DNA of 64,000 nt, taken from contig CM060831.1 in NCBI GenBank assembly GCA_030762175.1, positions 136,821,501-136,885,500 of the forward strand, given 5' to 3'. This DNA is from Metallyticus violacea (taxonomy: Eukaryota > Arthropoda > Insecta > Mantodea > Metallyticidae). How positions within the stretch are numbered: the stretch's first letter is position 1; each line of letters opens with the position of its first letter. Both the position numbers and the translations under genes were made by a program. A model generated the notes under the pieces. It did no database searches. It was not told the origin of the DNA and was given only the letters and a program-made list of their open reading frames with translations. Positions 45,565-56,989 of the stretch are shown piece by piece.

Positions 45565-46980
45565 AACAGGAGATGGTATGGATGCGCTCTTTTCACCGAA
45601 ATGTGCGGCGGTATTTATTTATATTTATCTCGGGGGGGGGGATTGCCCGAACCTCCATTCAGTACCGTTATATAGTAATGTTTCTTCCTCGGCTACAAGC
45701 TCAGTTTATTAGCTGAACGTTTTTGTGATGCACTATCACAGGGAAACGAGCTGATAAACAAACAATAATATAACACTCGCTGTTCCAATTTTCACAGTTT
45801 ATTAACACTTTTGCTTTTTTCCTTAACACTTTAAGCATCAAGTGACAAACGAAGACAAGCAAGTAACAAGTAACAAGTCCATTGCAACTACTTTTATTAA
45901 TTCGTTTGTCCGTCGGTCTAGGCGCTATAAATATTTTCATCACACCTTTCCAAAAGTCACGAGATTTTGCTCCTCGTATACACCTATGTTCCCATTGGTG
46001 GGCTTTTTATGCTACTTATTATCGTTTAACTGTCATAAGCTATCTTCTAAGATTTTATTCTGGTCCACCCACAGCAAACTCTTAAGTGCTAGACGCTTGA
46101 CATAAATGATATATCAAAAGAAATCCGTAATATATGCATAATTATTGCCTGAGTTTTCCTTACACTGTTAACAAAAGAATCACTCGTCCCGTTCCAAATT
46201 CCTGAAATCGCAATGCTATGTTTGTTTGCTATCTTTCTTATTCTTGTAACAACATGTGTAAACCATATGTCTATGAACCTTTTGGTGAATATATTATATA
46301 TTATTTCTAAGCGGGCCGGGGTCTATGCTAGGCTATACTTGCCTCAAATGAAATGCTCATGCAAAGATTCTAACAATTATTAGCAAGTGCTATTTCTAGC
46401 ACAATTTTTTTATGGACAGTGCCTATTGATTTCAAAAAATAAAACTAAATGAGATTAGAATTTCAGGTTTTTTTCACATGATTCTAGGCCAGATAGTTTG
46501 TACGGTATCGTCATAAGTACAGCTCGAACCTTTGAACCCTTTTAAGAGAATCCCATGATTATTACACAAAAAGCAATAAAGTCCCTGTATTGTTAGACAA
46601 AAACATTACAAATGTTTGAAATATTCTAAAATTTAGGAAATTATCAATAGTAAGTATGATGCATTCTATCCTGCATGTCTCCCTGGATGTCCCCCAGCGT
46701 ATACAGTACATGAACACACGGTATTCTCCCTTCACTCTACATCTATTATCATGAAATCAGCTTGCGTATTGACAGAATGTCTCGCTGCTCTCCGTGTAAA
46801 GGAAATGAAATATACAAAAACGTACACATTTGGTCGCGGTAGGCAGGAATGTGCGGTACTCATTTTCATTATAGTATCTAAGTAGATAAATGGAGCAGAT
46901 AATTGTTTAAAAACTGATATGACTAATGCTCAGAATTTTGGACCCATCGCGCATAAACTTCAACATACTGCCCATAGTTT
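45565..46980. other. Spacer, nothing recognised
   Basis: A ten-base G run lies at 45632-45641. Open frames at 45701-45943 (minus) and 45842-46105 (plus) overlap and have no support. Confidence 0.5.
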
Positions 46981-47190
46981 CCCGGCCAGGATCGAGGATT
47001 TTTTTCGGGCGTAAAAATCCTAAGTATAGTAGTAAAGCCGTGGATCTCATGCCGTAGATTTACAGCATGTAAAAAAACCTTTAGCATGAAAGAAGAGACC
47101 TCTGAGCAAAATGTATCGGCCGTTTCACGCCCTGAATTGAATGGGACGCTGATGACCTGAGATGTTAAAGAGCGTCCGTAAATAAATGAG
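46981..47190 (+). mobile_element. SINE family A, 5'-truncated
   Basis: It begins in the acceptor end (CCCGGCCAGGATCGAGGATT) and runs through the body to GATGTTAAAGAGCGTCCGTA and an A-rich end. The cttccttcggaaggg stem of the body is deleted. Confidence 0.92.
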
Positions 47191-47194
47191 CTAA

Positions 47195-47780
47195 ATCAAC
47201 AACCAACTACTTGGCTTAGAATCGTGCTTAAAATCCCCATTAACGTTCTAATTTCTTTTCTTGAAGTTCACTTTGAAAGGTGTAACTTTGTCATGTAATA
47301 CATTTTATAATAATTATTGTATGGACTACATTAATGAGCCCTTGCTTGAACTTCAATTCGGTGAAAACAGCCCATCAAAAGCCTCTTTCATTTCTGAAAC
47401 AGTCACGGTGGTAATTTCGGGTGATCTATTCTGTATAACATAAATGACTAATAAAATATTTACGCAAATGTAGATAAACATGTAAACGAAATGAAAGATT
47501 TACAAAGGAAAGTAAAAGTTCAGATATGAAAAAACCTATAACCGTGGAAGAGGTTGCGGGGAAACACATTGACTGAATCCAGCTGTCATTCATAATAGGA
47601 TTCTTTATACTTTGTATTTATTTTTTTTTGTGTTTTTACATTTTTTCATTTTATTTGTTTATTTTCGTTGAAAATATATTTATATTTTATATCATATTGT
47701 GAACTTCAATGTAATATCCTGTGCTAAATCAAACATACCTAGTATGTTATAAAAGCACGTTAGTTCCGTTGGACTGTGCG
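47195..47780. other. Spacer, nothing recognised
   Basis: AT-rich sequence with a T run near 47622-47630. No supported feature. Confidence 0.5.
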
Positions 47781-47782
47781 CT

Positions 47783-47876
47783 TACTACTACTACTACTAC
47801 TACTATTACTACTACTGCTACTATTTACTACTACTACTACTATTTACTACTACTATTTACTACTACTACTACTATT

Positions 47877-47917
<41 letters not shown>

Positions 47918-47977
47918 TTACTACTATTACTACTACTGCTACTATTTACTACTACTACTACTACTACTACTACTATT

Positions 47978-48009
<32 letters not shown>

Positions 48010-48088
48010 TTACTACTACTGCTACTATTTACCACCACTACTACTACTACTACTACTGCTACTATTTACTACTACTACTGCTACTATT

Positions 48089-48126
<38 letters not shown>

Positions 48127-48131
48127 ATATT

Positions 48132-48163
<32 letters not shown>

Positions 48164-48366
48164 TTTACTACTACTACTACTACTACTACTACTATTTACT
48201 ACTACTACTACTACTACTACTGCTACTATTTACTACTACAACTACTACTACTACTACTACTATTTACTACTACTACTACTACTACTATTACTACTACTGC
48301 TACTATTTACTACTACTACTACTACTACTACTGCTGCTACTAATTACTACTACTACTGCTACTATT

Positions 48367-48401
<35 letters not shown>

Positions 48402-48576
48402 TTTACTACTACTACTACTACTACTACTGCTACTATTTACTACTACTACTACTACTACTACTGCTACTATTTACTACTACTACTACTACTACTACTACTA
48501 TTTACTACTACTACTACTACTACTACTATTACTACTACTGCTACTATTTACTACTACTACTACTACTACTACTATT

Positions 48577-48622
<46 letters not shown>
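47783..48622 (+). repeat. 840-bp TAC/CTA microsatellite with phase-shifting interruptions
   Basis: The tract is (TAC)n blocks of roughly 5-14 units, broken about 22 times by CTATTTAC, each adding one base and moving the repeat phase by one. Many breaks are preceded by TGC. Because TAC, ACT and CTA and the break words are not stops, two plus-strand frames stay open for about 290-310 codons and cycle through runs of Leu, Thr and Tyr. These are by-products of the repeat, not genes. The minus strand reads TAG in one phase. Confidence 0.97.
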
Positions 48623-48623
<1 letters not shown>

Positions 48624-48624
48624 G

Positions 48625-49890
48625 TATTTCACTCAATGAGGAATATTATATTATTTTAATAAACAATTCTAAAATCATGGAAAGGAAATTTATTTTACAA
48701 AACTCTACTAAAAATTTACTTTTGAGCTAATTCTCCACTGTTCCACTAATCATTTCAGCCCAGCTAGAATACACCGGGATTGCCGCGACAATGTCTCTGG
48801 CTGTACCGCCTTGTAATTCTGAAACACTTATTTTTTCTTAATGTTGACCATAATTCGCCGCTCAGATATCCGAATACACGAATTCTCAAAAGTAAAATGT
48901 CAGAGCAAAGACATTCTTCTAGAATTACTTCGCAGCACCACTCTAATAAAATTGCTCCCCAACATCGTATATACTATTATACACCGTAGATGATAAGATA
49001 ATAGCTATGGATTAGAAGTCGGTATAAATTCATCTCGGATAATTAGGTATCATGTCCAGGGTACATATCGACAACGCCCGAAAATTTGCCGGCGGAATTT
49101 GTTGATGTAAACGGATACCAAATTCGAATTCAGCAAGCGTCTGAGAACACTTTTCTCTAAGTGTAGATCTCTATCTGGAACAAGAAACTAATGCTATCGA
49201 CTATCAAGGAAATGTTATAAAGGGTAACGGTCACATATAGATATTATGAATGTTTGAATTACTACATTTCCTTTCAAGAGTCCCATGCAGATTTATCTAA
49301 TGGCCCTAATAAAACCAGAAATTGTTGCGAGCACGCGTGAAGGAGTTAAACACACTTCTTCAAGCTTCTGCAACTTGATACCACCTCCTAATTAAGCGAC
49401 GAACGCTTGTTTACTCTGGTCAGGCTTTCATATAAAGATTGCGGGAAGGTTGGTGTGTGGTCTCTGCGGAATAATTGTATTTATACTCTTATCTCTTTCT
49501 GGTGCGTTCATCCTCAACGTGTAGCAGTGCAAGAAGTTGAAGGTGGCGTTCATAATCAGACTCGGACAGTTAATCAATAAATTTTTGTTGATTTAAAACT
49601 TTTGCAAGAATTAATTTTTACCCATTCAGAAAATGTAACTTTTATAGTGCATGTTTTTACAAACGTTGGAGGTTTTTCATTGTTGCATAATGTTTAGAGA
49701 GAAATATTACAAATATACAGTGTTTCCATAACATTGCCTGAACCCTAACTTAAAGTTGGGAGAGATTACTTAGCAGCAGGAGAAAAACACAATGCCAAGT
49801 TACATGGCAACAAACAGTTGAATAACGATGAGCCATAAACTTACCTCGCAACATTATTTCAGCATGTACCGTAAAGGTCATCCTTGGAAG
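48625..49890. other. Spacer, nothing recognised
   Basis: No repeat or coding signal was recognised. The transposon relic that follows may begin before 49890, but its left end is not identifiable. Confidence 0.5.
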
Positions 49891-49894
49891 TTCG

Positions 49895-50520
49895 TTGTGT
49901 AACAAGTGGCAGTTATATTTCGATTGTGATTGTCAGCGGTTGTGTGTATATTCTTGTTATAACTGTGATTTAGCCGTGGGTTTCAATTCACTTTCACTGA
50001 ATGAGCAATGCTTAACGCAACCGCAGGACTGGCCGGCAGCGCTACGGAGGTGGGGAGTATATTTCCCCTCCCCTGCGTGAGGCTTCAGTGTGAGTTGAAA
50101 TCTTGCGCAAGTAGCACGTATTTGTTAGGCGATGCAATACAGCGTATTGAGTGAAAGTGTATCAAGTGAAATGGGGCAATACAAGTATTCTATTCCCCAA
50201 AGAGTATTCATGCAATTCATAGTGCGTACAGAATCAGCGCATGCTGTAAGGAGATTATTTCAAGAGGAATTTCCTGATGTTCGCGTTCCTAATCGAAGTT
50301 CAATTCATCGATTAGTAATAATTTTCGTGAAACGGGAAATGTTATTTATACCTGGGGGGATTAAAAGAGAAAGTATACAAAACAAATCCACACACTTAAA
50401 ATGAATTTAAAACTAACATCGTCAAGAAATTGCTGGTATTTCTCAGAGGGAACTGTAGAGTGTAATGAGCAATTTCCTAAGCAGGTGTCAGAAATGCTTG
50501 AATGATGGCAGTTGCAACAT
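49895..50520 (+). pseudogene. DUF4817-type transposon relic, N and C termini joined
   Basis: MGQYKYSIPQRVFMQFIVRT followed by VRRLFQEEFPDVRVPNRSSI and HRLV (50171-50312) is a well-kept DUF4817 helix-turn-helix; FRETGNV follows after a frameshift. Soon after, a frame reads EIAGISQREL, VMSNFLSRCQKCLNDG and NIDLF (about 50430-50535), the C-terminal helix of the same transposase family. The whole DDE catalytic core is missing, so this is an internally deleted copy. No inverted repeats were identified. Confidence 0.7.
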
Positions 50521-50534
50521 CGATTTGTTTAATA

Positions 50535-51035
50535 TACGTGAGTAATTTACTTTATTTTTAAATGTTTATGTTATGTATGTTAAAAATAACTAACCGTACT
50601 ATATTTACTACGGACTTCCTGTCACCCGCACCGCCGACACAGCAGCCAGGCTCTTGAAACCGGTTGCGGGAAGGATCGTTCGCCCTGTATTTTGTGTGCA
50701 GTTTTTTTAATATGCTACCAATGAAATTGTTTAACTTCATATACATGTGCGCAAAAATGAAAACGTGATTACCACAGGTGGGTAAGTTTTCTTATGCGTT
50801 GCAAATGAAATATATGTAGTGAGTGTAGATATTCTTGTTAAATTATTCAACATTAGAAAACGGCGAAACACGTCAAAAAAGTATCGCACAAAAATTATGT
50901 CTGCAACTTGTTCAACTTGGGCCCACAGCTGCCAACATTTTAGTGTGAAACTTTCACTTCTGCCGACATTCCAATCTACAAATTACAAAATTACGTTAAT
51001 TCCTGGAAACCTATATTAAAGAAAATATTCTATTT
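50535..51035. other. Spacer, nothing recognised
   Basis: A small GC-rich patch lies at 50620-50690. No supported feature. Confidence 0.5.
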
Positions 51036-51038
51036 GTA

Positions 51039-52231
51039 CGAGGGTAGTTCCATAAGTTTTCGGCCTCGCCGATAAGGATTATCGCCTTCACAAAATCTTT
51101 ATCTGGTGTCATATCTTATCTGTTAGGTAAATAATTGCAGTTGTAACTTCCGCTCCGTTGTGTTCAATATGAATATGATTGCATAAAGAAGGCTATGTGT
51201 ATGAGATTGTCACAAGTGCAAAATAGAGTATTGAGCTGTTATTAAGTTTTTCACAAAAGAAGCACTTGCTCCAAATGAAATTAAACAGCGTTTGGACGGT
51301 GTATATGGGGAAGCATCCCCCTCATATTCTGTATTGAAAGAATGGACCAAACTTTTTCGAATGGGTCGAGAAAGTATTGAGAACGAAGAGAGTGTAGGTC
51401 GGCCCTTGGAGGTGCTCACTCCTGAAAACATCGCTCTTGTGGAAGTAGAAATTATGGAAGACCGGCGGCTCAAAGTTACAGAAATAGCAGCAAGTTAGGC
51501 CTTTCTAAGACAACAGTCCTTGTAATTCAAAGTGAATAAGTTAGTCATATGTTGTCAGGCCTTTTTGAATCTCTGCTGTGGCAACCAAAGAGAAGTTCTG
51601 CAACCCATTGTTACAGGAGATGAAACAATGTTCCTCTATTATGATCCCTTGTCCAAAAGAGAACCAATGGAGTGGCGTAAACCTGGCGAAGCGCCGCCTC
51701 TAAACGCCAATATCATTCAGTCAACCAAGAAGATCATGGCCACAATCTTTAGGGACTGTGAAGGAATGCTCTTCATTGACTTCAAGGAGAGGAACACCAC
51801 AGTAAGTGGGGAGTACTATGTTGGCCTACTGCACTGACTACGTGCTTCCATAAAACGGAAAAGGGTAGGAAGGCTGAGTGGTGGTGTGTGCCTTCTTCAT
51901 GACAATGTGCCTATGCACTCAACTCTTGTTGCAAAGGAAGCTGTGAAGAAATATGGCTTCAAGGAGATCGACCATCCACCCTACAGCCCAGATCTAGCAC
52001 CCATTGACTATTTCCTCTTCTCAAAACTCAAGAAGGATCTTTGAGAAAGGAAATTTAAGTGTGACGAAGAATTGATGGATGCTGTTTATGCTTATTTTGT
52101 AGACAAGACTTCAGACTATTTTTTTAGGAGGGGGAGAAGTGTATTGCAATAAAGGGTAACTACATTGAAAAGTGAAATATAATTTTTGTCTAGAAAATGA
52201 TTAGTTGGAAAAACTTATGAACCTACCCTCA
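51039..52231 (+). mobile_element. Mariner element, well preserved, four nonsense codons
   Basis: The inverted ends are CGAGGGTAGTTCCATAAG and, in reverse, TGAGGGTAGGTTCATAAG, flanked by TA on both sides. The transposase reads in one continuous frame from about 51244: FTKEALAPNEIKQRLDGVYG (first HTH), then GRPLEVLTPENIALVE (second HTH), GDETM with catalytic Asp at 51619, LLHDNVPMHS with Asp at 51901, and YSPDLAPIDYFLF with Asp at 52006. The last two are 34 residues apart, the DD34D signature. Stops interrupt at 51496 (TAG), 51523 (TAA), 51835 (TGA) and 52042 (TGA), but no frameshift was needed in the part read. It is the youngest-looking transposase here, yet it cannot make a full protein. Confidence 0.93.
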
Positions 52232-52234
52232 TAC

Positions 52235-52970
52235 ATTTCATCTCATCATGATAACTGCGTTTGGGCCATTACAGCACGCACCTGGACTTAGTATTCAAGA
52301 ATGGACACCATCACAGCTCAATTTGACAACGCTTTTGATGTACTAAATATATGAATTTTAGATATTACATGTTTCCTAGTTAATTGCACTGTTTTAAGAT
52401 TAAAATGCATAATTACGTATACATTTTATACTTTTTAAATATAACTACCCTAGCACTGTTCATAAGTGACTTCCAATGAGAGGATATTGGGAATTTGTAC
52501 TGTACTTGCATGCATGTAACATAAGTGATGTTATTTTCGGCAGTATGCCGTCGATCTGTAATCTATCAGAAGCTAAAATTAACAACTAATTAACATTTAT
52601 TAATGCATTTTACGATTAAGTTATGTAAGTTAGTTAGAAGATAAATAATTAGCAACATAATATAATTACTTATATTGTGCAACAATAAAACTTTCAATTT
52701 TGGAAAGCAAGAAAATAAAACCCATAAAAGAACTGGAACAAAATGCACTGAGACAAGACAACTTCTGTGATGTTTTAATAATATACAAATTGTTGTTTCT
52801 CCATTTTGAACACTTGCTTACAAATGTAAACAGTAAAATGATTCTGAAATACAGACTAAGCGTCGTAAGGTTATTCCTCAACAGTCACAATGTTGCCAAG
52901 GTAACATTAAAAACAATGTGTGGTACCAACTTTTGAATTGACACAAATTATTGAACAACCCTCATACTGC
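52235..52970. other. Spacer, nothing recognised
   Basis: AT-rich sequence. A plus-strand frame of 78 codons at 52700-52936 has no recognisable domain. Confidence 0.5.
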
Positions 52971-52974
52971 TGTA

Positions 52975-53182
52975 GCATCCCAGGCGATGGACACTGATGA
53001 TACATGAGAGAAAATGATAAAATGGAATCAGAATTTTGTCAAGAAATGTTCTACACCTAAGTTTGGACATTGCCAGGGATGAGGACTAGAAAATACAGGG
53101 AATAAACCAAAATCAGTGAGAACATCCTAGGGGAGACTGAACTGCAGATTTCCCATGAAATAATGACCTCAGCCATATCTCA
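52975..53182 (-). mobile_element. SINE family B, old degenerate copy
   Basis: Blocks GGACACTGATGATACATGAG, gggatgaggacta, accaaaatcagtgag and tgacctcagccat follow the family order on the minus strand, but the tRNA-like head and B box are barely recognisable. It is clearly older than the copy 340 bases downstream. Confidence 0.75.
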
Positions 53183-53184
53183 TG

Positions 53185-53505
53185 TTCAATGAGATATGAA
53201 GAGTATAAAACAAAATTCTTTTATTTTTATTAAATTTTCTCAAACTTAAATCTATTGATGAGCTTCTCTTTTTGAAATGGTTATTTTACAAATTTTGGTA
53301 TTGGTTTCAACTTTACATATATTTTAATATAAGTAGAGCTTTTGTAGGAACGTTTTATTTGGCAATTATGACCACATTTTCCTCATAATCATCTTAAAGT
53401 TATTTCCTAAAATAATTCACTGGATCCGCATTGATGATCTTTGTCATGGCACGGCCTGCATGTACAACATAAAAATCCTATCATTGTGGATTTGTTTTTT
53501 TAACT
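53185..53505. other. Spacer, nothing recognised
   Basis: AT-rich sequence between two SINE B copies. Confidence 0.5.
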
Positions 53506-53518
53506 ATCTGTGGAAGAA

Positions 53519-53796
53519 TGAATGAATTGTGTTTAACGCCCGTTTTTACTACTGAGGCACCACAGGCGATGGACACTGATGATACATGAAATGATATATT
53601 GGGAAAGGATTTGATTTTAAGGAAGGAAACGTTCCAGGCCTAAGTTTAGGGTACCTCCCCGGCATTTTCCATTTATGAGGACTGAGGAAAACCCGGAAAA
53701 AACTTAAGTCATGGAAGACGATCCTGAAGGGATTCGAATCCCAGACCTCCCGCTCACGAGTCCGTGCCTTAACGACTTCGGCCACCGTGGCGTTCA
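53519..53796 (-). mobile_element. SINE family B with 9-bp target duplication
   Basis: A full copy on the minus strand, ending in CGGGCGTTAAACACAATTCA and an ATTC-type tail. GTGGAAGAA flanks it at 53510-53518 and 53797-53805. Confidence 0.95.
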
Positions 53797-53809
53797 GTGG
53801 AAGAAGAAC

Positions 53810-56050
53810 TAACTTGTCTTCTGTTGTTTTTTTTACCTGATTCATCTCAAATCAATTTTCTTTTTGAACTTTATGAAGTTTCTCAGCAGTGCTGTGCTGT
53901 TGATTGAACCTCCAAAGAAAATGTGTGCGTCCTCTACCACTCCAGTTATTCGAACTTTTACAATTTATATATAATAATACACGTGCATTAGCATTTGTAC
54001 GCATAAAGGTGTCGTTTCTATCATCTAATTACTTCTAGAAGAAACGGTTCCTTCAAGTGGTTTCAAAGTATTTTAAATGAAAAATGTTTAAGTGTGATAT
54101 CAACAAAAAGAGGAATATGTAATAAGAAACCTGCTCACGACTTGAGTGTAGCATATTTCAGGATTTTTTTAGATTTAATGCGATAAAAATAGAGGATCTT
54201 GCACACGTCATTGTTTTTATGTTTACACTATCAACTACAAAGCATTTGCTTAATGAGAAATGAATATAACTCTAAGGGGTACTTTCATCCTCCACGCAGC
54301 ATGTTGATGTGAACATTTAATTTCATAAAAACAAAATAAAGTGTGTTTACATTTAAAAAATTAGCATAATTTCAGTTTAAAATAGAGAAAACAATATTTT
54401 GAATTGAAATCAGGGTCCGCTGAAACAAGGATTGTGTTATAACCGCTTCTATTCCAACGTGTGTAGGTTGCAGGGTAGTTGTTGGAGCCCTTTCAAGTGT
54501 CTTAAACAGCTTAAAAACGGCTGAAAAGAATGGCTGGTATACTACGGAAGGCTTGAGGTTATGGAAGAACCCCCGAGGTCCCTACCTCACGCAAGCGATG
54601 TCTTGCGCAACTTGATTTAATAGAGCAAGAGCTATAAAATGCATGCATGCTTGGTCGGAGAGTCGTTCCCATTTCCCTTTCAACCTGCCGCGATTTTAAT
54701 GGGGGGAGGACGTGTGGACGACCAGGAAACGTCTGATTCCATGTCGATGGCGATGTAACGACCTGGGATTTTCGTGTTCCGGTTGTTAACCAGCAATGGG
54801 CAACACCCAATTCGAGCACCTTTGGGTATATGGGCAAACATTAGTATAATGAACGCTTTTGTATGCCCACAAGCTCCGTGCATATTTCTTCTTTAGATTC
54901 GCTACGTTGTTTGTTTCTGGCTATCTCCAAAAATGAATTTAATAAGAGTTATGACCCAATGGCATGTCTTGCGCTCGTTTTTTCGTGAGCATGGGGGTCC
55001 AGCAGGTGAATACAGTATGCAAGGAATGCGGAATCAGGTACATCAGTGAGTGAGTTTTGTGTGAATCTTAGATCAGTACACAGGGTAAGTAAAGGGATTA
55101 CTACAAAGCAAAATAAATAAGTCGACTCGACTTTCAGAACAGTAGAACCCACTGATCAAAGAAAACACATTTTAATCACTACTCAGTCACTCTGTGCACG
55201 AAACAACATTTCCCGCACACTTCTGTAAGAAAAGTAGAATCAGATGTTCATTTTTTTGGTTTTCATATTTTTAGCATAGTTGGGGATATTGTTTTATACC
55301 CTGCTACCAACTGTAACGTAGAAGAAGATAACAATTTGTGACTTTTATTAGTTGCACTGTGCCCATGCTCTGATCAGTGCTTGAAATGTAGAAGATGGCA
55401 TTTATTATTATTCTGTATCTGGAATAATCGCGATCTGCCACCAATTGAAACGTCGCTGAAATACTTTTTCTTGATATTTATTATTTACTTTTACTTGTTG
55501 CCGCTTAGAGAAATAATGAAAAAAACTTAAAGGGCTAGAGAATCCTTGGAAATGTAAGTTTTTCTGGTTTACTGGAAGGAAATGAGGGGTTAGCAACTTA
55601 AAAAAATAAGAATTATTTCCACCGCTTTTGTTATAACAAATAGCCATAAAAGACCCCGAGTTAAGTATTGAGGTAAACTTGATACAACATTAAGTAGTGC
55701 ACTGCAAATAAAGCTATTTATGAAACATTAAAATAAACTATTAGAACGGTTTATAATTACACTTTTAAGGATTTCTTCAAAAAAGTACCAGTTACTACGA
55801 AATTGCTTCAAAAGGGGGAACAAAGAAACGTGCCTAAATTTACACCTCATAGCAGGCAAAAATTACATAATACATTTGATTAAGCAACTCTTGTAATACA
55901 CCAATTTTTTGCAGCATTAAAAAGCCCAATAACCATAAAGCAAATTGGCATAATTTCTCTCGGGAAAATTGGTATTAAAACACTTTATAATTTACATCAT
56001 AAATACATAGGTTAATCCTGTAAAGCCCTAAAACAAAATTGGGTCACCAA
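53810..56050. other. Spacer, nothing recognised
   Basis: Open frames at 54559-54837 and 55408-55647 (minus) have no recognised domain. A GC-richer patch lies at 54560-54830. Confidence 0.5.
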
Positions 56051-56051
56051 A

Positions 56052-56121
56052 GTAGGTAAGAAGTTCTCATTGGACTTCGTTTCGGCTTTCTTCTAGAAAT
56101 TCAATGGAACTTCTTACCTAC
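56052..56121. repeat. 15-bp perfect inverted repeat (hairpin)
   Basis: GTAGGTAAGAAGTTC (56052-56066) is the exact reverse complement of GAACTTCTTACCTAC (56107-56121), with a 40-base loop that extends the pairing imperfectly (cattgg with caatg). Confidence 0.9.
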
Positions 56122-56124
56122 GTC

Positions 56125-56670
56125 CTATCACTCCGGCAACTCAGAGGAGACCTTTTCACTGTGCCCGGAAGGAGGTATTAACAGATGAAGATTAGACACC
56201 ACGCTCATGTGACATTATCAGTGAAATAGATGAACACTGAAATGTCGATCTGCTGCGTTCTTTTGTGCAACAACGGCACATATTTCTTGAAACCATTAGC
56301 AAGGCACACCCTTATTATCACAAGTGTTTTACATCGTCTCTTCCCTTAGCAGGACTCAATTTAATGGGGTAATGGTGTACACTGGAGAGTTGCAGTGTTG
56401 ATGTAGGTGCGGCACGCGAAATAAACGAAGCTAGAGCTGGAATAAAGTCTACCGTGTTTTCAAAGTTGAAATATGCGGTTTTTTCTTCCCCCCCCCCTTA
56501 ATGCAGAACTTCCTGACCTGAAGATTTTCTTGGAGGATTGTTTCGATTGCTACCAATACAATATTCAGGGCTTATTGAATATGATTATATGTACAGCGAT
56601 GATTTTCCCGTAACATATGCTCTGCTTTTGTCACATTCCTTTGTTGCTGTAGCGGGCTGTTCTTTGGGGT
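56125..56670. other. Spacer, nothing recognised
   Basis: A C run lies at 56490-56498. No supported feature. Confidence 0.5.
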
Positions 56671-56682
56671 TATCATCTGCGA

Positions 56683-56976
56683 TTTTTATTTGTTTATTTA
56701 CGGACGCTCTTGAACGTCTCAAGTCATCAGCGTCCCATTCAAATCAGGGCATAAAACGGCCGACAAATTTTGCTCAGAGGCCTCTTCTTTCAGGCTTGAG
56801 GTTCTTTATCGTGCTGTAAATGTACGACACGGGACCCACGGCTTTACTTCCCTTCCGAAGGAAGCCATACTTAAGATTTTTACGCCCGAAGAAATCCATC
56901 GATCCCGGCCGGGTTTGAACCCGTAATCTTGGGTATAGGAGGCAAGTATGGTAACCACTACACCACGAGGACCGAC
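56683..56976 (-). mobile_element. SINE family A, full-length, with imperfect target duplication
   Basis: On the minus strand it has GGTCCTCGTGGTGTAGTGGT, the B box GGTTCAAACCC, the complete body and GACGTTCAAGAGCGTCCGTA with a short A-rich tail. ATCATCTGCGA (56672-56682) and ATCATCTTCGA (56977-56987) flank it with one mismatch in 11. Confidence 0.93.
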
Positions 56977-56989
56977 ATCATCTTCGAAG

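Noticed and set aside
47721..48659. Two overlapping open frames of 312 and 287 codons
   Set aside because: They are composed almost wholly of Leu, Thr and Tyr runs produced by the TAC microsatellite; there is no start context, domain or codon bias of a gene.
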